64,000 nucleotides of DNA from Maribacter litopenaei (GTDB lineage: Bacteria > Bacteroidota > Bacteroidia > Flavobacteriales > Flavobacteriaceae): the NCBI RefSeq assembly GCF_025244665.1, contig NZ_CP104205.1, forward strand, positions 1,671,001 through 1,735,000, given 5' to 3'. Below, in pieces: positions 51,311 through 59,376 of this stretch (positions are counted from its first letter, which is position 1; the number at the start of each line of letters is the position of its first letter). The notes beneath the pieces are model-generated. The model was not told the origin of the DNA. It saw nothing but the letters and a program-made list of their open reading frames with translations, and ran no database searches. The position numbers and the translations under genes are program-made.

Positions 51311-52366
51311 TCATTTTATATTGTTCCATAGCCTCTTCCGAGTAAGATCTGTTGGCATATTTTCAATGAATGTCATAACTGATGTAAATATGAACGGTAT
51401 GTTGCTTCTTGAAATAAAATCAGATTTTGTTGCAATATCATCTAATTGATCAGCATTCCATTTTTTTCTTATTTCGTTAGCACGCTCATATTTTTCCTTA
51501 TTCAAATTTACAAGCCATATTTTGTTATTAAGAGAATCCGGCAATAAGTGATGTCTATATTGCCAAGTTGAGTAAACTTCAAAATCTTTTTTATCCTTAT
51601 CATTTTGGTAATGGAGGTAAGAGATTGCCTGTTCAGGATCAAATCGTCCCTCATTTACTGCCTTGCAAAGAATTGGTTCAAGATCAATTATGTTTTTATC
51701 GCTGCTTCTTCTCTGAGATGTATGAACTAAAACCACATCATGATTTTGCCCTCTTAAGGATTTTCTAAAACCGAGCTCTATCTGAGAAGGGAAGCCAAGA
51801 GAATCAGTTATTGAAAGTATCCTGTTCATATTTATTATTCGATTAGCTTGAATAGTGTCATCATGAGTATCGTACATTGGTCTGAACAATTGATCTCTTT
51901 CCCAAATTGATTTGAATTCATTTCTTAATCTTGAGTCATATTCAGTCGTTCTTTTCTCTATAAAAGAATTCCAAAGGTTCTCATCTATATATGTGTTGAC
52001 AAAAATTGACTTTAGCAAACTTAAATCATCAGAATTATTTATAAGTTGTTGAAGATTTAAATTTCTTTCATCTAAATTATTAGAGAGGTGATTTGAAAGT
52101 GCGGCATTATAAACATCCGGACCAAAAGGTTTTTTGATTTCTTCAAATGCCAATGAGTAATATTTGGATGCTCTATCGAAATCACCATCACAAATTGCAA
52201 TTTCAGCTTTATTAGTTAGAATGTGATATTTAGTAATTGCTTCATTATTGTAGTTGCATTTCGTTAATTCAGTGATGGCAGAATTTTCAGACTTAATATT
52301 CGTCTCATTACGGTTTTTGCAACTTACTTGAATCGTCAGAATAATTATAATGATTGCAATTCTCAT
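51311..52366 (-). CDS. DUF6624-like lipoprotein
   Basis: A lipobox (TIQVSC) leads to a TPR-like helical region and a C-terminal part with WERDQLFRPMYD, HDVVLVHTSQ and LCKAVNEGRFDPEQAISYLHYQND, which recalls DUF6624. The family assignment is from pattern memory. Boxes GTTAGTCACC (51259-51268) and GGTGACTAAC (52379-52388) match over 10 bp. Confidence 0.65.
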   Translation of the reverse strand: MRIAIIIIILTIQVSCKNRNETNIKSENSAITELTKCNYNNEAITKYHILTNKAEIAICDGDFDRASKYYSLAFEEIKKPFGPDVYNAALSNHLSNNLDERNLNLQQLINNSDDLSLLKSIFVNTYIDENLWNSFIEKRTTEYDSRLRNEFKSIWERDQLFRPMYDTHDDTIQANRIINMNRILSITDSLGFPSQIELGFRKSLRGQNHDVVLVHTSQRRSSDKNIIDLEPILCKAVNEGRFDPEQAISYLHYQNDKDKKDFEVYSTWQYRHHLLPDSLNNKIWLVNLNKEKYERANEIRKKWNADQLDDIATKSDFISRSNIPFIFTSVMTFIENMPTDLTRKRLWNNIK

Positions 52367-52378
52367 TTTAAAATTTAT

Positions 52379-52536
52379 GGTGACTAACGGTTGGCATAAC
52401 CGAAGTTACGGGTTTATATGCATTAATTTTCGGTTTAGCACGGACGTTAGCAATTCCGAGTGGATTCAGTTTACCCTGAGCGAAGTCGAAGGGTAGTCGA
52501 ATCCGCCGTAATTGCGGTTATACATTGTTGTGGCTA
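52379..52536 (-). repeat. attC-like site 7 with palindrome insert
   Basis: Boxes GGTGACTAAC and GTTGTGGCTA. Inner arms and centre match the 59869 and 61455 sites (GACGTTAGCAATTCCGAGTGGATTC ... GAATCCGCCGTAATTGCGGTTATAC). It is longer, at 158 bp, because TACCCTGAGCGAAGTCGAAGGGTA (about 52473-52496) is inserted in the tip. Confidence 0.85.
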
Positions 52537-52537
52537 G

Positions 52538-53479
52538 TTATTTTTTAGTGATTTCTCTACCGATTCTTTCGTATTCCATTTTTACGTTTTGAGGCATTCC
52601 TCTAGCTCCAATAGATTCTGAAATATCAAATCCATTTGGCCAAAAGTACCCTAGCATTCCTATCACTTTTTCATCACTTTTGGCTAATTCGTAATAGTTA
52701 ATAGCGACTTGCTCCATTTGGCTCAATTCTATGCCTCCAAAGTCTCCGTGTGCCCAATTTATATAATGACTATCTAGAATAACCATAACCCTTTGACTTG
52801 GGTCAGATAGTTTTGATTTTAGCATATTCCAATCTTGTTGAAATTCAGTGTTTGTATTTGGGTTTTTTACAAAATAACGGTCAAAACCTACCCAATCAAT
52901 TGTTTCAGGAACCTGTAAGTTATTCAATGATGGATAAGCTTCAATTATCATCGTGGGAATGTTCGGAAATTCAGCTTGCAGTAGTTGAGCCACAGTATCC
53001 AATTCCAAGAAGGTTATTCCATTCCAAGTTGGTTCTTCGCCAATGTAAAATGTACCAACGTAATTGGTGTTTAAAATAGATTGATTTATAGTTTTAAATT
53101 CATTCCATCTTTCCTGATAATCCGTCCTTAAATCATAATTTGATTGTGAAGCACTGTTATTGTCTATTAACTCAAAGAACAATTCATTGAGGTGTAAAAT
53201 TGTTTTTAAATCCAAATCGGCAAAGGTTTGTGTCCTTTGAACAATATTGTCATTTGGATTCACAACTAAAATATCTGCTATGTTACTAAATTGATGGATT
53301 TCATCGGCATAATTGGTTTTGACTTCGGAATCGGTTGGGTCATCCCAATACGTGTCGACTATTGTAAATCCAAAATATTCGATGTGGGCGTTTGTGTTTT
53401 CAAATGTACTCGATTCGTCATCTTTTTTACAAGCGAATAGAGTACAGGAAATCAATATGTAAGATACAATGCTTTTCAT
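52538..53479 (-). CDS. Lipoprotein, probably a TIM-barrel glycosidase-like domain
   Basis: The lipobox (SCTLFACKKDD) leads a 313-residue protein with YVGTFYIGEEPTWNGITFLELD, TIDWVGFDRYF and VMVILDSHYINWAHGD, suggestive of a glycosidase-like barrel. No family could be named. Cassette boxes match over 10 bp (GTTGTGGCTA/TAGCCACAAC). Confidence 0.62.
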   Translation of the reverse strand: MKSIVSYILISCTLFACKKDDESSTFENTNAHIEYFGFTIVDTYWDDPTDSEVKTNYADEIHQFSNIADILVVNPNDNIVQRTQTFADLDLKTILHLNELFFELIDNNSASQSNYDLRTDYQERWNEFKTINQSILNTNYVGTFYIGEEPTWNGITFLELDTVAQLLQAEFPNIPTMIIEAYPSLNNLQVPETIDWVGFDRYFVKNPNTNTEFQQDWNMLKSKLSDPSQRVMVILDSHYINWAHGDFGGIELSQMEQVAINYYELAKSDEKVIGMLGYFWPNGFDISESIGARGMPQNVKMEYERIGREITKK

Positions 53480-53489
53480 TTCGTTTAAT

Positions 53490-53607
53490 TAGCCACAACG
53501 TCCCTGGCTATGCCTTCGTGGCCAAGCGTAGTCGTTTTTTGGTTTATTAGAAAAGTACGAAAATAAGCCAAGAGAAAAGCCATGAGGCATAGCCGTTGTT
53601 GTGCAAC
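53490..53607 (-). repeat. attC-like site 8
   Basis: 118 bp. Boxes TAGCCACAAC and GTTGTGCAAC. Inner arms GGCTATGCCT and AGGCATAGCC are perfect complements. Confidence 0.82.
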
Positions 53608-53612
53608 GTTTT

Positions 53613-54455
53613 TTAATACCATCTAATTTGATAAGGATATCGTTCATAAATCACATTATCCTCATTAATTGTATTTCCCTTTCTGCCATTTATTTCTCCT
53701 AATTTTTGTAATTCTTTTGCTTCTTCTGTTTTTCCAATCTTTCTTAAACAATCCGCCTTGAAAATTTGAACTTCGGAAAAGTCCGGATAGCTTTCTAAAG
53801 CTTTATCGAAAATTTCGATTGCACCTAGATAGTCTTTTTGTTCATATTTACTAATCCCGAAATAAAATAAGTCCAAATGATGTAGCCAATCTTCTCCTTT
53901 GTCCTTTAACTGAAATTCAAGGTCTTTTTTGAATATTTGTTCAGCTTTTTCAAATTCGTTTAATTGTAAGTAAGAAAGTCCAATGTAAAAATCATAGGTG
54001 TAGTCCATTACATATCCATTTCCAAACCTTTTTTTGTAGTCTTCGAAATCCGCAATTGATTCTCTATAGGTATTGGCGAATATACATTTGATAAAGGCTC
54101 GATAATCTTGCCATCGTTGACGGTCATATTTTACAGCATTATCAATAAATTCCATTCCAACTTCGTACTTCCCTTGCTTAAACATTGGCATTGCTTTTTG
54201 CTGCCATAAATAGGCGATAGTACTATCTTTTGCAAGTCCTTTATCGATTTCCTCTTGCCACTCTCTTGAGTAAAGTTCGTGTTTCCAAGCTCCGTTTTTT
54301 AGATGTTCATCTATAATCATGTCCTGCTTTTCTTTGTCAACTTTTAATTCGGTCAGTTTGTTTTCAGCTAAATCTTTATCAGATTTGCTTTTTTGTCCAC
54401 AAGAAAAAATTGTGGCAATTAATAAAAGCATCGATATTTTGAAGCTAATTCTCAA
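53613..54455 (-). CDS. TPR-repeat lipoprotein
   Basis: The lipobox (LLIATIFSCGQ) leads a 280-residue protein with tetratricopeptide helices (AYLWQQKAMPMFKQGKYEVGMEFIDNAVKYD; FYIGLSYLQLNEFEKAEQIFKKDLEF; YFGISKYEQKDYLGAIEIFDKALESYPD). It is probably periplasmic and protein-binding. Boxes GTTGTGCAAC (53598-53607) and GTTGCACAAC (54469-54478) match over 10 bp. Confidence 0.8.
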   Translation of the reverse strand: MRISFKISMLLLIATIFSCGQKSKSDKDLAENKLTELKVDKEKQDMIIDEHLKNGAWKHELYSREWQEEIDKGLAKDSTIAYLWQQKAMPMFKQGKYEVGMEFIDNAVKYDRQRWQDYRAFIKCIFANTYRESIADFEDYKKRFGNGYVMDYTYDFYIGLSYLQLNEFEKAEQIFKKDLEFQLKDKGEDWLHHLDLFYFGISKYEQKDYLGAIEIFDKALESYPDFSEVQIFKADCLRKIGKTEEAKELQKLGEINGRKGNTINEDNVIYERYPYQIRWY

Positions 54456-54468
54456 TTTTTAGTCAAAT

Positions 54469-54963
54469 GTTGCACAACGCCGCGCTATGTGAAGTCCGGC
54501 GAATTTTATGGAAATATAGTGAAAACCATCAACGATGATACGGTTAACTGACGGGTTTGGGGTATTGTGAACCGTGTCATCGTTCATCGATAAGGCCACA
54601 TTGTGGCCGTCTATCGTGGTTTTCACGGTATTGGGAATTAAATTTGTCGACCAGATTACATATAGCGTCCTGATATGTCGAGTAGATAAGCCGTAGCGGC
54701 GGTATTTGCAAAGAGGTCCCTTATCCTACGGCCAATGTAATCCGGCATAGCGCGGCGATGATGTCGACTGGCTTTTGGTGCGGTAATTGCGCCAGCAATG
54801 CGACAAAAGTACGCCGCAGGCGTATTCGACATCATCGGTCGTGTATAAGCGCAGTAGCGGATTTTTATGCACTTACTTTTCGGCTTATAACTGACTATAA
54901 ATTTATACATTTTGTTTCGTTTCATCAATTTTCCCGCTATTGCGCTTATACGTTGTTAGCCAC
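54469..54963 (-). repeat. attC-like site 9 with complete 361-bp structured insert
   Basis: The left box GTTGCACAAC is followed directly by the structured repeat (54479 to about 54839), then by the ordinary site from TCGTGTATAAGCGCAGTAGCGG to CCGCTATTGCGCTTATACG and the right box GTTAGCCAC. Without the insert it would be about 134 bp. The MarR gene's last codons and stop lie in its right arm. Confidence 0.85.
54476..54839. mobile_element. Structured non-coding repeat, copy A1
   Basis: It is identical to the copy at 57351-57714 apart from one base by eye. Nested inverted repeats are visible: CCGCGCTATG/CATAGCGCGG; GTGAAAACC/GGTTTTCAC; AACGATGATACGGTT/AACCGTGTCATCGTT; GGCCACA/TGTGGCC; ATGATGTCGA/TCGACATCAT. 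It has no credible coding capacity. It may be a non-autonomous mobile element or a folded RNA/DNA. Confidence 0.75.
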
Positions 54964-55566
54964 TGGCTTTTTCTTCAAATTCGGGCAATCCAATCGAATT
55001 TCGGTCGTATTTAATTCCTTTTTAAGTAGCTTGCAGTAATCTATTCCATTATTTTTTTTATAAAACGTACACCCAAAGCAAGTCCGTTGTACGGTCAAAA
55101 TTCCGCTTCGGTTTAATTTATAAATCAGTTCGCTAATACTGCCGAACAGATTTCCTAATTCACTTTCATCGAATTTGTCTATCTGCTTTTTAAGGGGTTT
55201 CGCAAAATCATTTGTTTCTGTTACTATTTTTTTTCCCAATTCAGTCAACTGTAGTGAGTAGCTACGGCTATCCGAAGATGAAAAGTCTTTTAAAACCATT
55301 CCTTTTTTGTCCAAAATCCTAACCGCATCGCTAATAGTTGGCTTGGTTACATTAAACTCTTTGGCTAAATGGCTCACATTGCACAATTCCTGTTTGTGAA
55401 ATGCTATGAAAATCAATATCTGAATTTGAATTGGGCTTAAGCCTACCAATTTGGCTTTTTCCCATAACAACACCTTAAACACTTCTGAAATTCGTTCCAA
55501 TCCTGCAACGATTTTGCTCGAAGTATCTATTTCCTGTTGTTTTGGGTTAAATAAGCTATTATCCAT
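54946..55566 (-). CDS. MarR family regulator with C-terminal cysteine cluster
   Basis: The winged helix is clear: LSPIQIQILIFIAFHKQELCNVSHLAKEFNVTKPTISDAVRILDKKGMVLKDFSSSDSRSYSLQLTELG. The C-terminal part has CFGCTFY, DYCKLL and DCPN, a possible metal or redox site. The last residues VANNV and the stop come from the attC-like site. Its promoter carries the TTAGGATT-type operator, as do other genes in the cassette, so it probably represses itself and them. ATG 55566 is chosen because the upstream start would overlap the -7 box region. Confidence 0.82.
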   Translation of the reverse strand: MDNSLFNPKQQEIDTSSKIVAGLERISEVFKVLLWEKAKLVGLSPIQIQILIFIAFHKQELCNVSHLAKEFNVTKPTISDAVRILDKKGMVLKDFSSSDSRSYSLQLTELGKKIVTETNDFAKPLKKQIDKFDESELGNLFGSISELIYKLNRSGILTVQRTCFGCTFYKKNNGIDYCKLLKKELNTTEIRLDCPNLKKKPVANNV

Positions 55567-55572
55567 GAAAAA

Positions 55573-55618
55573 GTCCCGTTTTGATGAACGGGACAAAGTT
55601 AGTAATCCTAATTAATTT
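55573..55618 (-). promoter_or_regulatory. marR promoter, operator and leader hairpin
   Basis: On the minus strand TTAGGATTACTAA (55599-55611) overlaps a TAACTTTG -7 box. Downstream, GTCCCGTT/AACGGGAC (55587-55594 with 55573-55580) forms a hairpin just before the ATG. The operator half-sites recur at 56627-56660 and 56959-56971. Confidence 0.7.
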
Positions 55619-55880
55619 AATCGCAATTTTCCATTTCAATGATGTGAAAGCCCACATTTTCAATAGATGAAATTATCTGTTCGGTAGCTTGTTCTATGTG
55701 GCAGAACCTGCATTCTTTTGCTGTTAGTTGCTCTGTGCCAAACGGCTTTGTTTTTAGATATTGCTTTCCAAAACCATAAATGATTTCTTCGTCAGTAACT
55801 TCATTTGTCACGAGGATGTCAAAATGCATCACTTTTCCGTCTACTCTCTGAACGTAGGTATCCCAAACTGAAACTTTCAT
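55617..55880 (-). CDS. DUF2024 family protein
   Basis: This 87-residue protein has MKVSVWDTYVQRVDGKVMHFDILV and ECRFCHIEQA, matching DUF2024. The function is unknown. It is one base from the upstream secreted-protein gene, so the two form an operon. Confidence 0.8.
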   Translation of the reverse strand: MKVSVWDTYVQRVDGKVMHFDILVTNEVTDEEIIYGFGKQYLKTKPFGTEQLTAKECRFCHIEQATEQIISSIENVGFHIIEMENCD

Positions 55881-55881
55881 T

Positions 55882-56607
55882 CTATTGTTTTTTTACCGTG
55901 TAGGGCAATGATAAATCGCCACTTGCTACGCTATACACTTCGTAAACGCCTAACATTGGCAAATTCTCATTGCTCGTGTTCACTTTCATAAATGCTGTAA
56001 CACCATCATAATTGAAATCTGATTGATTGTTCATTCTGTAATTTGGAATGATAACCTTTATGGTATTTCGAATCGTGGTTACAGGAAATCCTGGTGAGTC
56101 CATATACATTGGCATTCCTGGATTTGTTGGTGGTAACACGACCATTTTGTCAGCTTTTTTGAATTGCTTCACGGAAAGACCAACTGCAACTCTTTCATCT
56201 TTGGTCAACACTACCCAATGTGGATGCCAAACAAGCCCATCGTTGTCAAAAATCCTATCGTTGTTCTCATCCCAAAGCGGTGTGTCGTCAAAGTCAGGAT
56301 GTGAGGTGAGCGCAAGTGCAACAATTCCATCTGTTTCCCCAAATCCTACATCGGTTGGTTTTAAGCTGGTAGGAAATACATATCCCAAAACAGGCGCTCC
56401 ATCCAATTGTCCTGCTTTTGTAGGCGTGGTTTTTCCTGCCATTCCTTTTACATCAATTTCCCAAACGGTTATTCCCAAGTCAGATTTATTGCTTACGCGA
56501 ACTTCCTTTATGGCGAAGTCATCATTTTTGTACGAGCTTTCCTGTGCACACGATTTTGTTGTGCTTAAAAGCATAGTTGCTGAAAGTAATAATACTATTG
56601 ATTTCAT
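55882..56607 (-). CDS. Secreted protein of unknown function, MarR-cassette operon
   Basis: A signal peptide (KSIVLLLSATMLLSTTKSCAQ) leads a 241-residue beta-rich body with GITVWEIDVKGMAGKTTP, VGFGETDGIVALALTSHPDFDDTPLWDENNDRIFDNDGLVWHPHWVVL. No family was recognised. A double operator (56627-56660) lies directly upstream. Confidence 0.7.
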   Translation of the reverse strand: MKSIVLLLSATMLLSTTKSCAQESSYKNDDFAIKEVRVSNKSDLGITVWEIDVKGMAGKTTPTKAGQLDGAPVLGYVFPTSLKPTDVGFGETDGIVALALTSHPDFDDTPLWDENNDRIFDNDGLVWHPHWVVLTKDERVAVGLSVKQFKKADKMVVLPPTNPGMPMYMDSPGFPVTTIRNTIKVIIPNYRMNNQSDFNYDGVTAFMKVNTSNENLPMLGVYEVYSVASGDLSLPYTVKKQ

Positions 56608-56626
56608 ATTTTTAAGATTTTTAGAA

Positions 56627-56660
56627 GTTAGGATTCCATTTTTATATTAGGAATCCTAAC
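56627..56660. promoter_or_regulatory. Double MarR-type operator
   Basis: GTTAGGATTCC (56627-56637) and GGAATCCTAAC (56650-56660) are perfect inverted repeats 12 bases apart. The right one is itself part of the palindrome TTAGGAATCCTAA (56647-56659). It lies between the secreted-protein and thioredoxin-like genes. Confidence 0.7.
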
Positions 56661-56676
56661 TACAATGAATAAAAAA

Positions 56677-56910
56677 TTAACCTTTCACGTCCTCCATTGA
56701 TGCACCAAAGTTGATGTGCAATGTATGTCCATTAGCTGTTACCAATGCTGGAACAGACTTTACGCCTGCTTTTTCAGCCTCTGCGATTCTAGAACGGTCT
56801 TCCCCAATGTGTACGACTTCCACATTTTTCGCTCCGATTAAATTTACGATGTCCTGTTCTGCACTTACACATACTGGACAACCTGCGTGATAAAAAATTG
56901 ATTTACTCAT
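56677..56910 (-). CDS. Thioredoxin-like small protein (CPVC)
   Basis: This 77-residue protein has KSIFYHAGCPVCVSAEQDIVNLIG, with the CPVC redox pair, and KSVPALVTANG with a cis-Pro. It is probably a thiol-disulfide exchanger in the cytoplasm. Its promoter carries the operator. Confidence 0.82.
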   Translation of the reverse strand: MSKSIFYHAGCPVCVSAEQDIVNLIGAKNVEVVHIGEDRSRIAEAEKAGVKSVPALVTANGHTLHINFGASMEDVKG

Positions 56911-56949
56911 TTTCTGAATGATTTAAAATGTTATTGCATTATTGCTCCG

Positions 56950-56976
56950 CAAATATAGTAAGGATTCCTAACAATT
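56950..56976 (-). promoter_or_regulatory. Promoter and operator of the thioredoxin-like gene
   Basis: On the minus strand TTAGGAATCCTTA (56959-56971) directly precedes TATATTTG (56950-56957), a textbook -7 box. TTTG sequences lie upstream in the -33 region. A repressor bound here would block the promoter. Confidence 0.72.
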
Positions 56977-56986
56977 CAAATCAAAT

Positions 56987-57322
56987 TTAAGATTTTATGT
57001 AAACCCAACCTTGCTTTCCAGAATCGAAAGTGGTTTTAATTCTTTTATAATCAGACACTTCGTATGTATCTGCTTGATTTAATTCTTCGGTAGAAATTTC
57101 GTAAAGAGTGCCTTTTACTCTGTCGTTTGGGTCATTACTTGGCAAAGCGATTGGATGAAGCTCTTGTTCACTTTTCTCAAGAACACTACTGTCTGTAATT
57201 TGAAGCTGTTCTAATTTATATCCAAAAAGTATTTCGTCTGTTCCGTTTAGCTTTCGTCCAAATGATTCAACTTGTACTTTTTCGAGTTGTAAAGTTCCAT
57301 AGGAAAACAAGAGTTCTTTCAT
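56987..57322 (-). CDS. Gamma-glutamylcyclotransferase (AIG2-like) family protein
   Basis: MKELLFSYGTLQLEKVQVESFGR carries the YGTL substrate loop, with GYKLEQL and a late KGTLYEISTEELNQADTYEVSDYKR holding the catalytic Glu region. It probably cleaves gamma-glutamyl bonds, which would suit a thiol-related operon. Start 57322 is preferred to 57340. Confidence 0.82.
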   Translation of the reverse strand: MKELLFSYGTLQLEKVQVESFGRKLNGTDEILFGYKLEQLQITDSSVLEKSEQELHPIALPSNDPNDRVKGTLYEISTEELNQADTYEVSDYKRIKTTFDSGKQGWVYIKS

Positions 57323-57344
57323 TTGCGGGATGTGTTTCAAGCTT

Positions 57345-57838
57345 GTGGCTAACGCCGCGCTATGTGAAGTCCGGCGAATTTTATGGAAATATAGTGAAAA
57401 CCATCAACGATGATACGGTTAACTGACGGGTTTGGGGTATTGTGAACCGTGTCATCGTTCATCGATAAGGCCACATTGTGGCCGTCTATCGTGGTTTTCA
57501 CGGTATTGGGAATTAAATTTGTCGACCAGATTACATATAGCGTCCTGATATGTCGAGTAGATAAGCCGTAGCGGCGGTATTTGCAAAGAGGTCCCTTATC
57601 CTACGGCCAATGTAATCTGGCATAGCGCGGCGATGATGTCGACTGGCTTTTGGTGCGGTAATTGCGCCAGCAATGCGACAAAAGTACGCCGCAGGCGTAT
57701 TCGACATCATCGGTCTCGGCTATGAACAGTTGGGGATTTTTTGTCCTAACTTTTCGGTTTAGCACCGACCTTTGTTTTGTGTTTATTGTTTCGTTTTATC
57801 ACTTTCGCCCCAATTGTTTATAGCCAATGTTGTGTGCA
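57345..57838 (-). repeat. attC-like site 10 with complete 361-bp structured insert
   Basis: Left box GTGGCTAAC pairs with GTTAGCCAC at 54955 across the five-gene cassette. The structured repeat follows at once, then the ordinary site (TCGGCTATGAACAGTTGGGG ... CCCCAATTGTTTATAGCC) and right box GTTGTGTGCA. Confidence 0.85.
57351..57714. mobile_element. Structured non-coding repeat, copy A2
   Basis: 364 bases counted from the AAC of the box. It differs from copy A1 only at AATCTGGC versus AATCCGGC, judging by eye. The insertion point is the same relative to the box as in A1. Confidence 0.75.
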
Positions 57839-57850
57839 GTTTTTTTATCA

Positions 57851-58531
57851 TTAAAATCTTTCGTTTGAATCGTCCAATTTCCATATTCTGTCATTCAATT
57901 CAAATTCTCTGAACATTTCTTTGGCTTCTTCGATTGTCCATTTTGTCCATTTTGGATTTAAGTGATTTCCGTACCATTTTTTTGAGAAGTTCCAAATTTT
58001 CTCAATCGGCTGAATATCTCCTTTCGGAATGTTATGTTTTTTTGTCCACTGGTCAATTTGTTTTTCGTTTTCAAATATCAGCATATTGCTACAAGTGTAA
58101 ATCACATTGTCCCAAGCATTTTTCATTGGAATTGGGAAATGGATAAAATAGTTTTTTTCTTGAATTTCTCCGTTTACAATATTGATTTCTATTTGTTCGG
58201 TTTCCGCTCCGATAGTTGTCGTTATTTTTACGTCATCTTTTAGAAGTGCAGCAACTCCGAGTGAACACCAAGCACAATTTCCCCACCATTCTCCGTTTTT
58301 TGTTTTTAAGTAAAAATTTGTCGGTGCCAAAGAAAATGGATGGATTACCCAAATTTTTGGCTCGTTTGGATGAAGGACAACTCCGTGATAGTCTTGTAAG
58401 TCTTTTAATCCTTTAATGACTTCATTTTTGTCGGAATTTAAAGAATTTGCAAGTTCCTCGACACTCGGTGCAAATCCGTTGTCAATTATTCCTTTTATTA
58501 TTGAGTAATGAAGATTTGAATTTGTAATCAT
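57851..58531 (-). CDS. Alkylmercury lyase (MerB)-like protein
   Basis: This 226-residue protein has an N-terminal winged-helix-like part (SVEELANSLNSDKNEVIKGLKDLQDYHGVVL) and GEWWGNCAWCSLGVAALL, with a later VIYTCSNMLIFENEKQI that could supply the second Cys. The layout fits MerB-like proteins. True organomercurial lysis is unproven. Boxes match over 10 bp (GTTGTGTGCA/TGCACACAAC). Confidence 0.72.
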   Translation of the reverse strand: MITNSNLHYSIIKGIIDNGFAPSVEELANSLNSDKNEVIKGLKDLQDYHGVVLHPNEPKIWVIHPFSLAPTNFYLKTKNGEWWGNCAWCSLGVAALLKDDVKITTTIGAETEQIEINIVNGEIQEKNYFIHFPIPMKNAWDNVIYTCSNMLIFENEKQIDQWTKKHNIPKGDIQPIEKIWNFSKKWYGNHLNPKWTKWTIEEAKEMFREFELNDRIWKLDDSNERF

Positions 58532-58558
58532 TTAGTTTTCTTAACGTTCTGTTTAAAT

Positions 58559-58696
58559 TGCACACAACGGTTCGTGTATGATTAGTTGCGGACTTTTCAA
58601 ACGGAAAATGTCCGCCTGGTAATAAAGATAATTGATTGCAGGAAATTCACTTGTTGAATTTCCGACCGCAATTAATTATACACTGTGCTGGCAACT
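58559..58696 (-). repeat. attC-like site 11
   Basis: 138 bp. Boxes TGCACACAAC and GCTGGCAACT. Inner arms GTGTATGATTAGTTGCGG and CCGCAATTAATTATACAC. Same subfamily as the sites at 62270 and 63880. Confidence 0.88.
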
Positions 58697-58700
58697 GTTT

Positions 58701-59213
58701 TCATTTTTTTAGTTCGACTTTCAGAATTACGTTTTGTCCATAATTTTCAGTAATGTAGCCAATTCGGACTTCTTGTCCATTTTTGGTTATCGCACCACCG
58801 TGAGAAGCTGTATTATGAAATCCGTAATAGTTACCGTAATAATCTGAGTAGTCGAATGCTATTCCAGATACTGTAAAACTTTCCTGTTTATGCCCTGAAT
58901 ATGGCATAGGGTCAAAATTCTCTATTTTTCCTTCCACAACTTCATATTCATTATTCCGATATGACCGTTTTATTTTGTCAAATTTTTCTATCGAATTGGA
59001 AATTCTAACAAAAGAACTTACTGTGAAGACTATTCCCATTGTCAATCCTAGAATTAAAGAGAAATAGTCCTTCGTATTCTTGTCTTCTTTTTTATTCTTC
59101 TTGAAGGCATTTAAAAAAGTATAAATTCCACCAACTGCTAAAATGATAGGTACAATATGAGTCATATCCAACAGATTTTCACTTGTAACCTCGTAAACAG
59201 TTTCGTATTTCAT
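58701..59213 (-). CDS. Two-helix membrane protein, DUF3592-like
   Basis: Two hydrophobic helices (IVPIILAVGGIYTFLNAF, YFSLILGLTMGIVFTVSSFV) precede a small domain, EVVEGKIENFDPMPYSGHKQESFTVSGIAFDYSDYY, that recalls DUF3592. Boxes GCTGGCAACT and AGTTGCCAAC match at 9 of 10 positions. Confidence 0.62.
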   Translation of the reverse strand: MKYETVYEVTSENLLDMTHIVPIILAVGGIYTFLNAFKKNKKEDKNTKDYFSLILGLTMGIVFTVSSFVRISNSIEKFDKIKRSYRNNEYEVVEGKIENFDPMPYSGHKQESFTVSGIAFDYSDYYGNYYGFHNTASHGGAITKNGQEVRIGYITENYGQNVILKVELKK

Positions 59214-59219
59214 TCAAAT

Positions 59220-59360
59220 AGTTGCCAACGGTTTTGTGTATGATTTCGTTACGGAATGGCACGCGAGTGTCATTCCGACGTAGACCGAAAGATAGCGAAC
59301 ACAAATGGAATTTCCGATAGGAAATTCCGCCGTAATGAATTATACACGTTGTTGGCAATA
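59220..59360 (-). repeat. attC-like site 12
   Basis: 141 bp. Boxes AGTTGCCAAC and GTTGGCAATA. Inner arms GTGTATGATTTCGTTACGG and CCGTAATGAATTATACAC. A GGCACGCGAGTGTC hairpin is in the tip region. Confidence 0.88.
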
Positions 59361-59376
59361 GTGTTTTTATTTTCGG

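Noticed and set aside
54656..54928. Open frame on the minus strand with ASRHHRRAMPDY-type sequence, also at 49945-50169
   Set aside because: Both lie inside copies of the structured repeat and share its sequence. The frame is a by-product of the repeat. I know of similar database entries that seem to be the same artefact.
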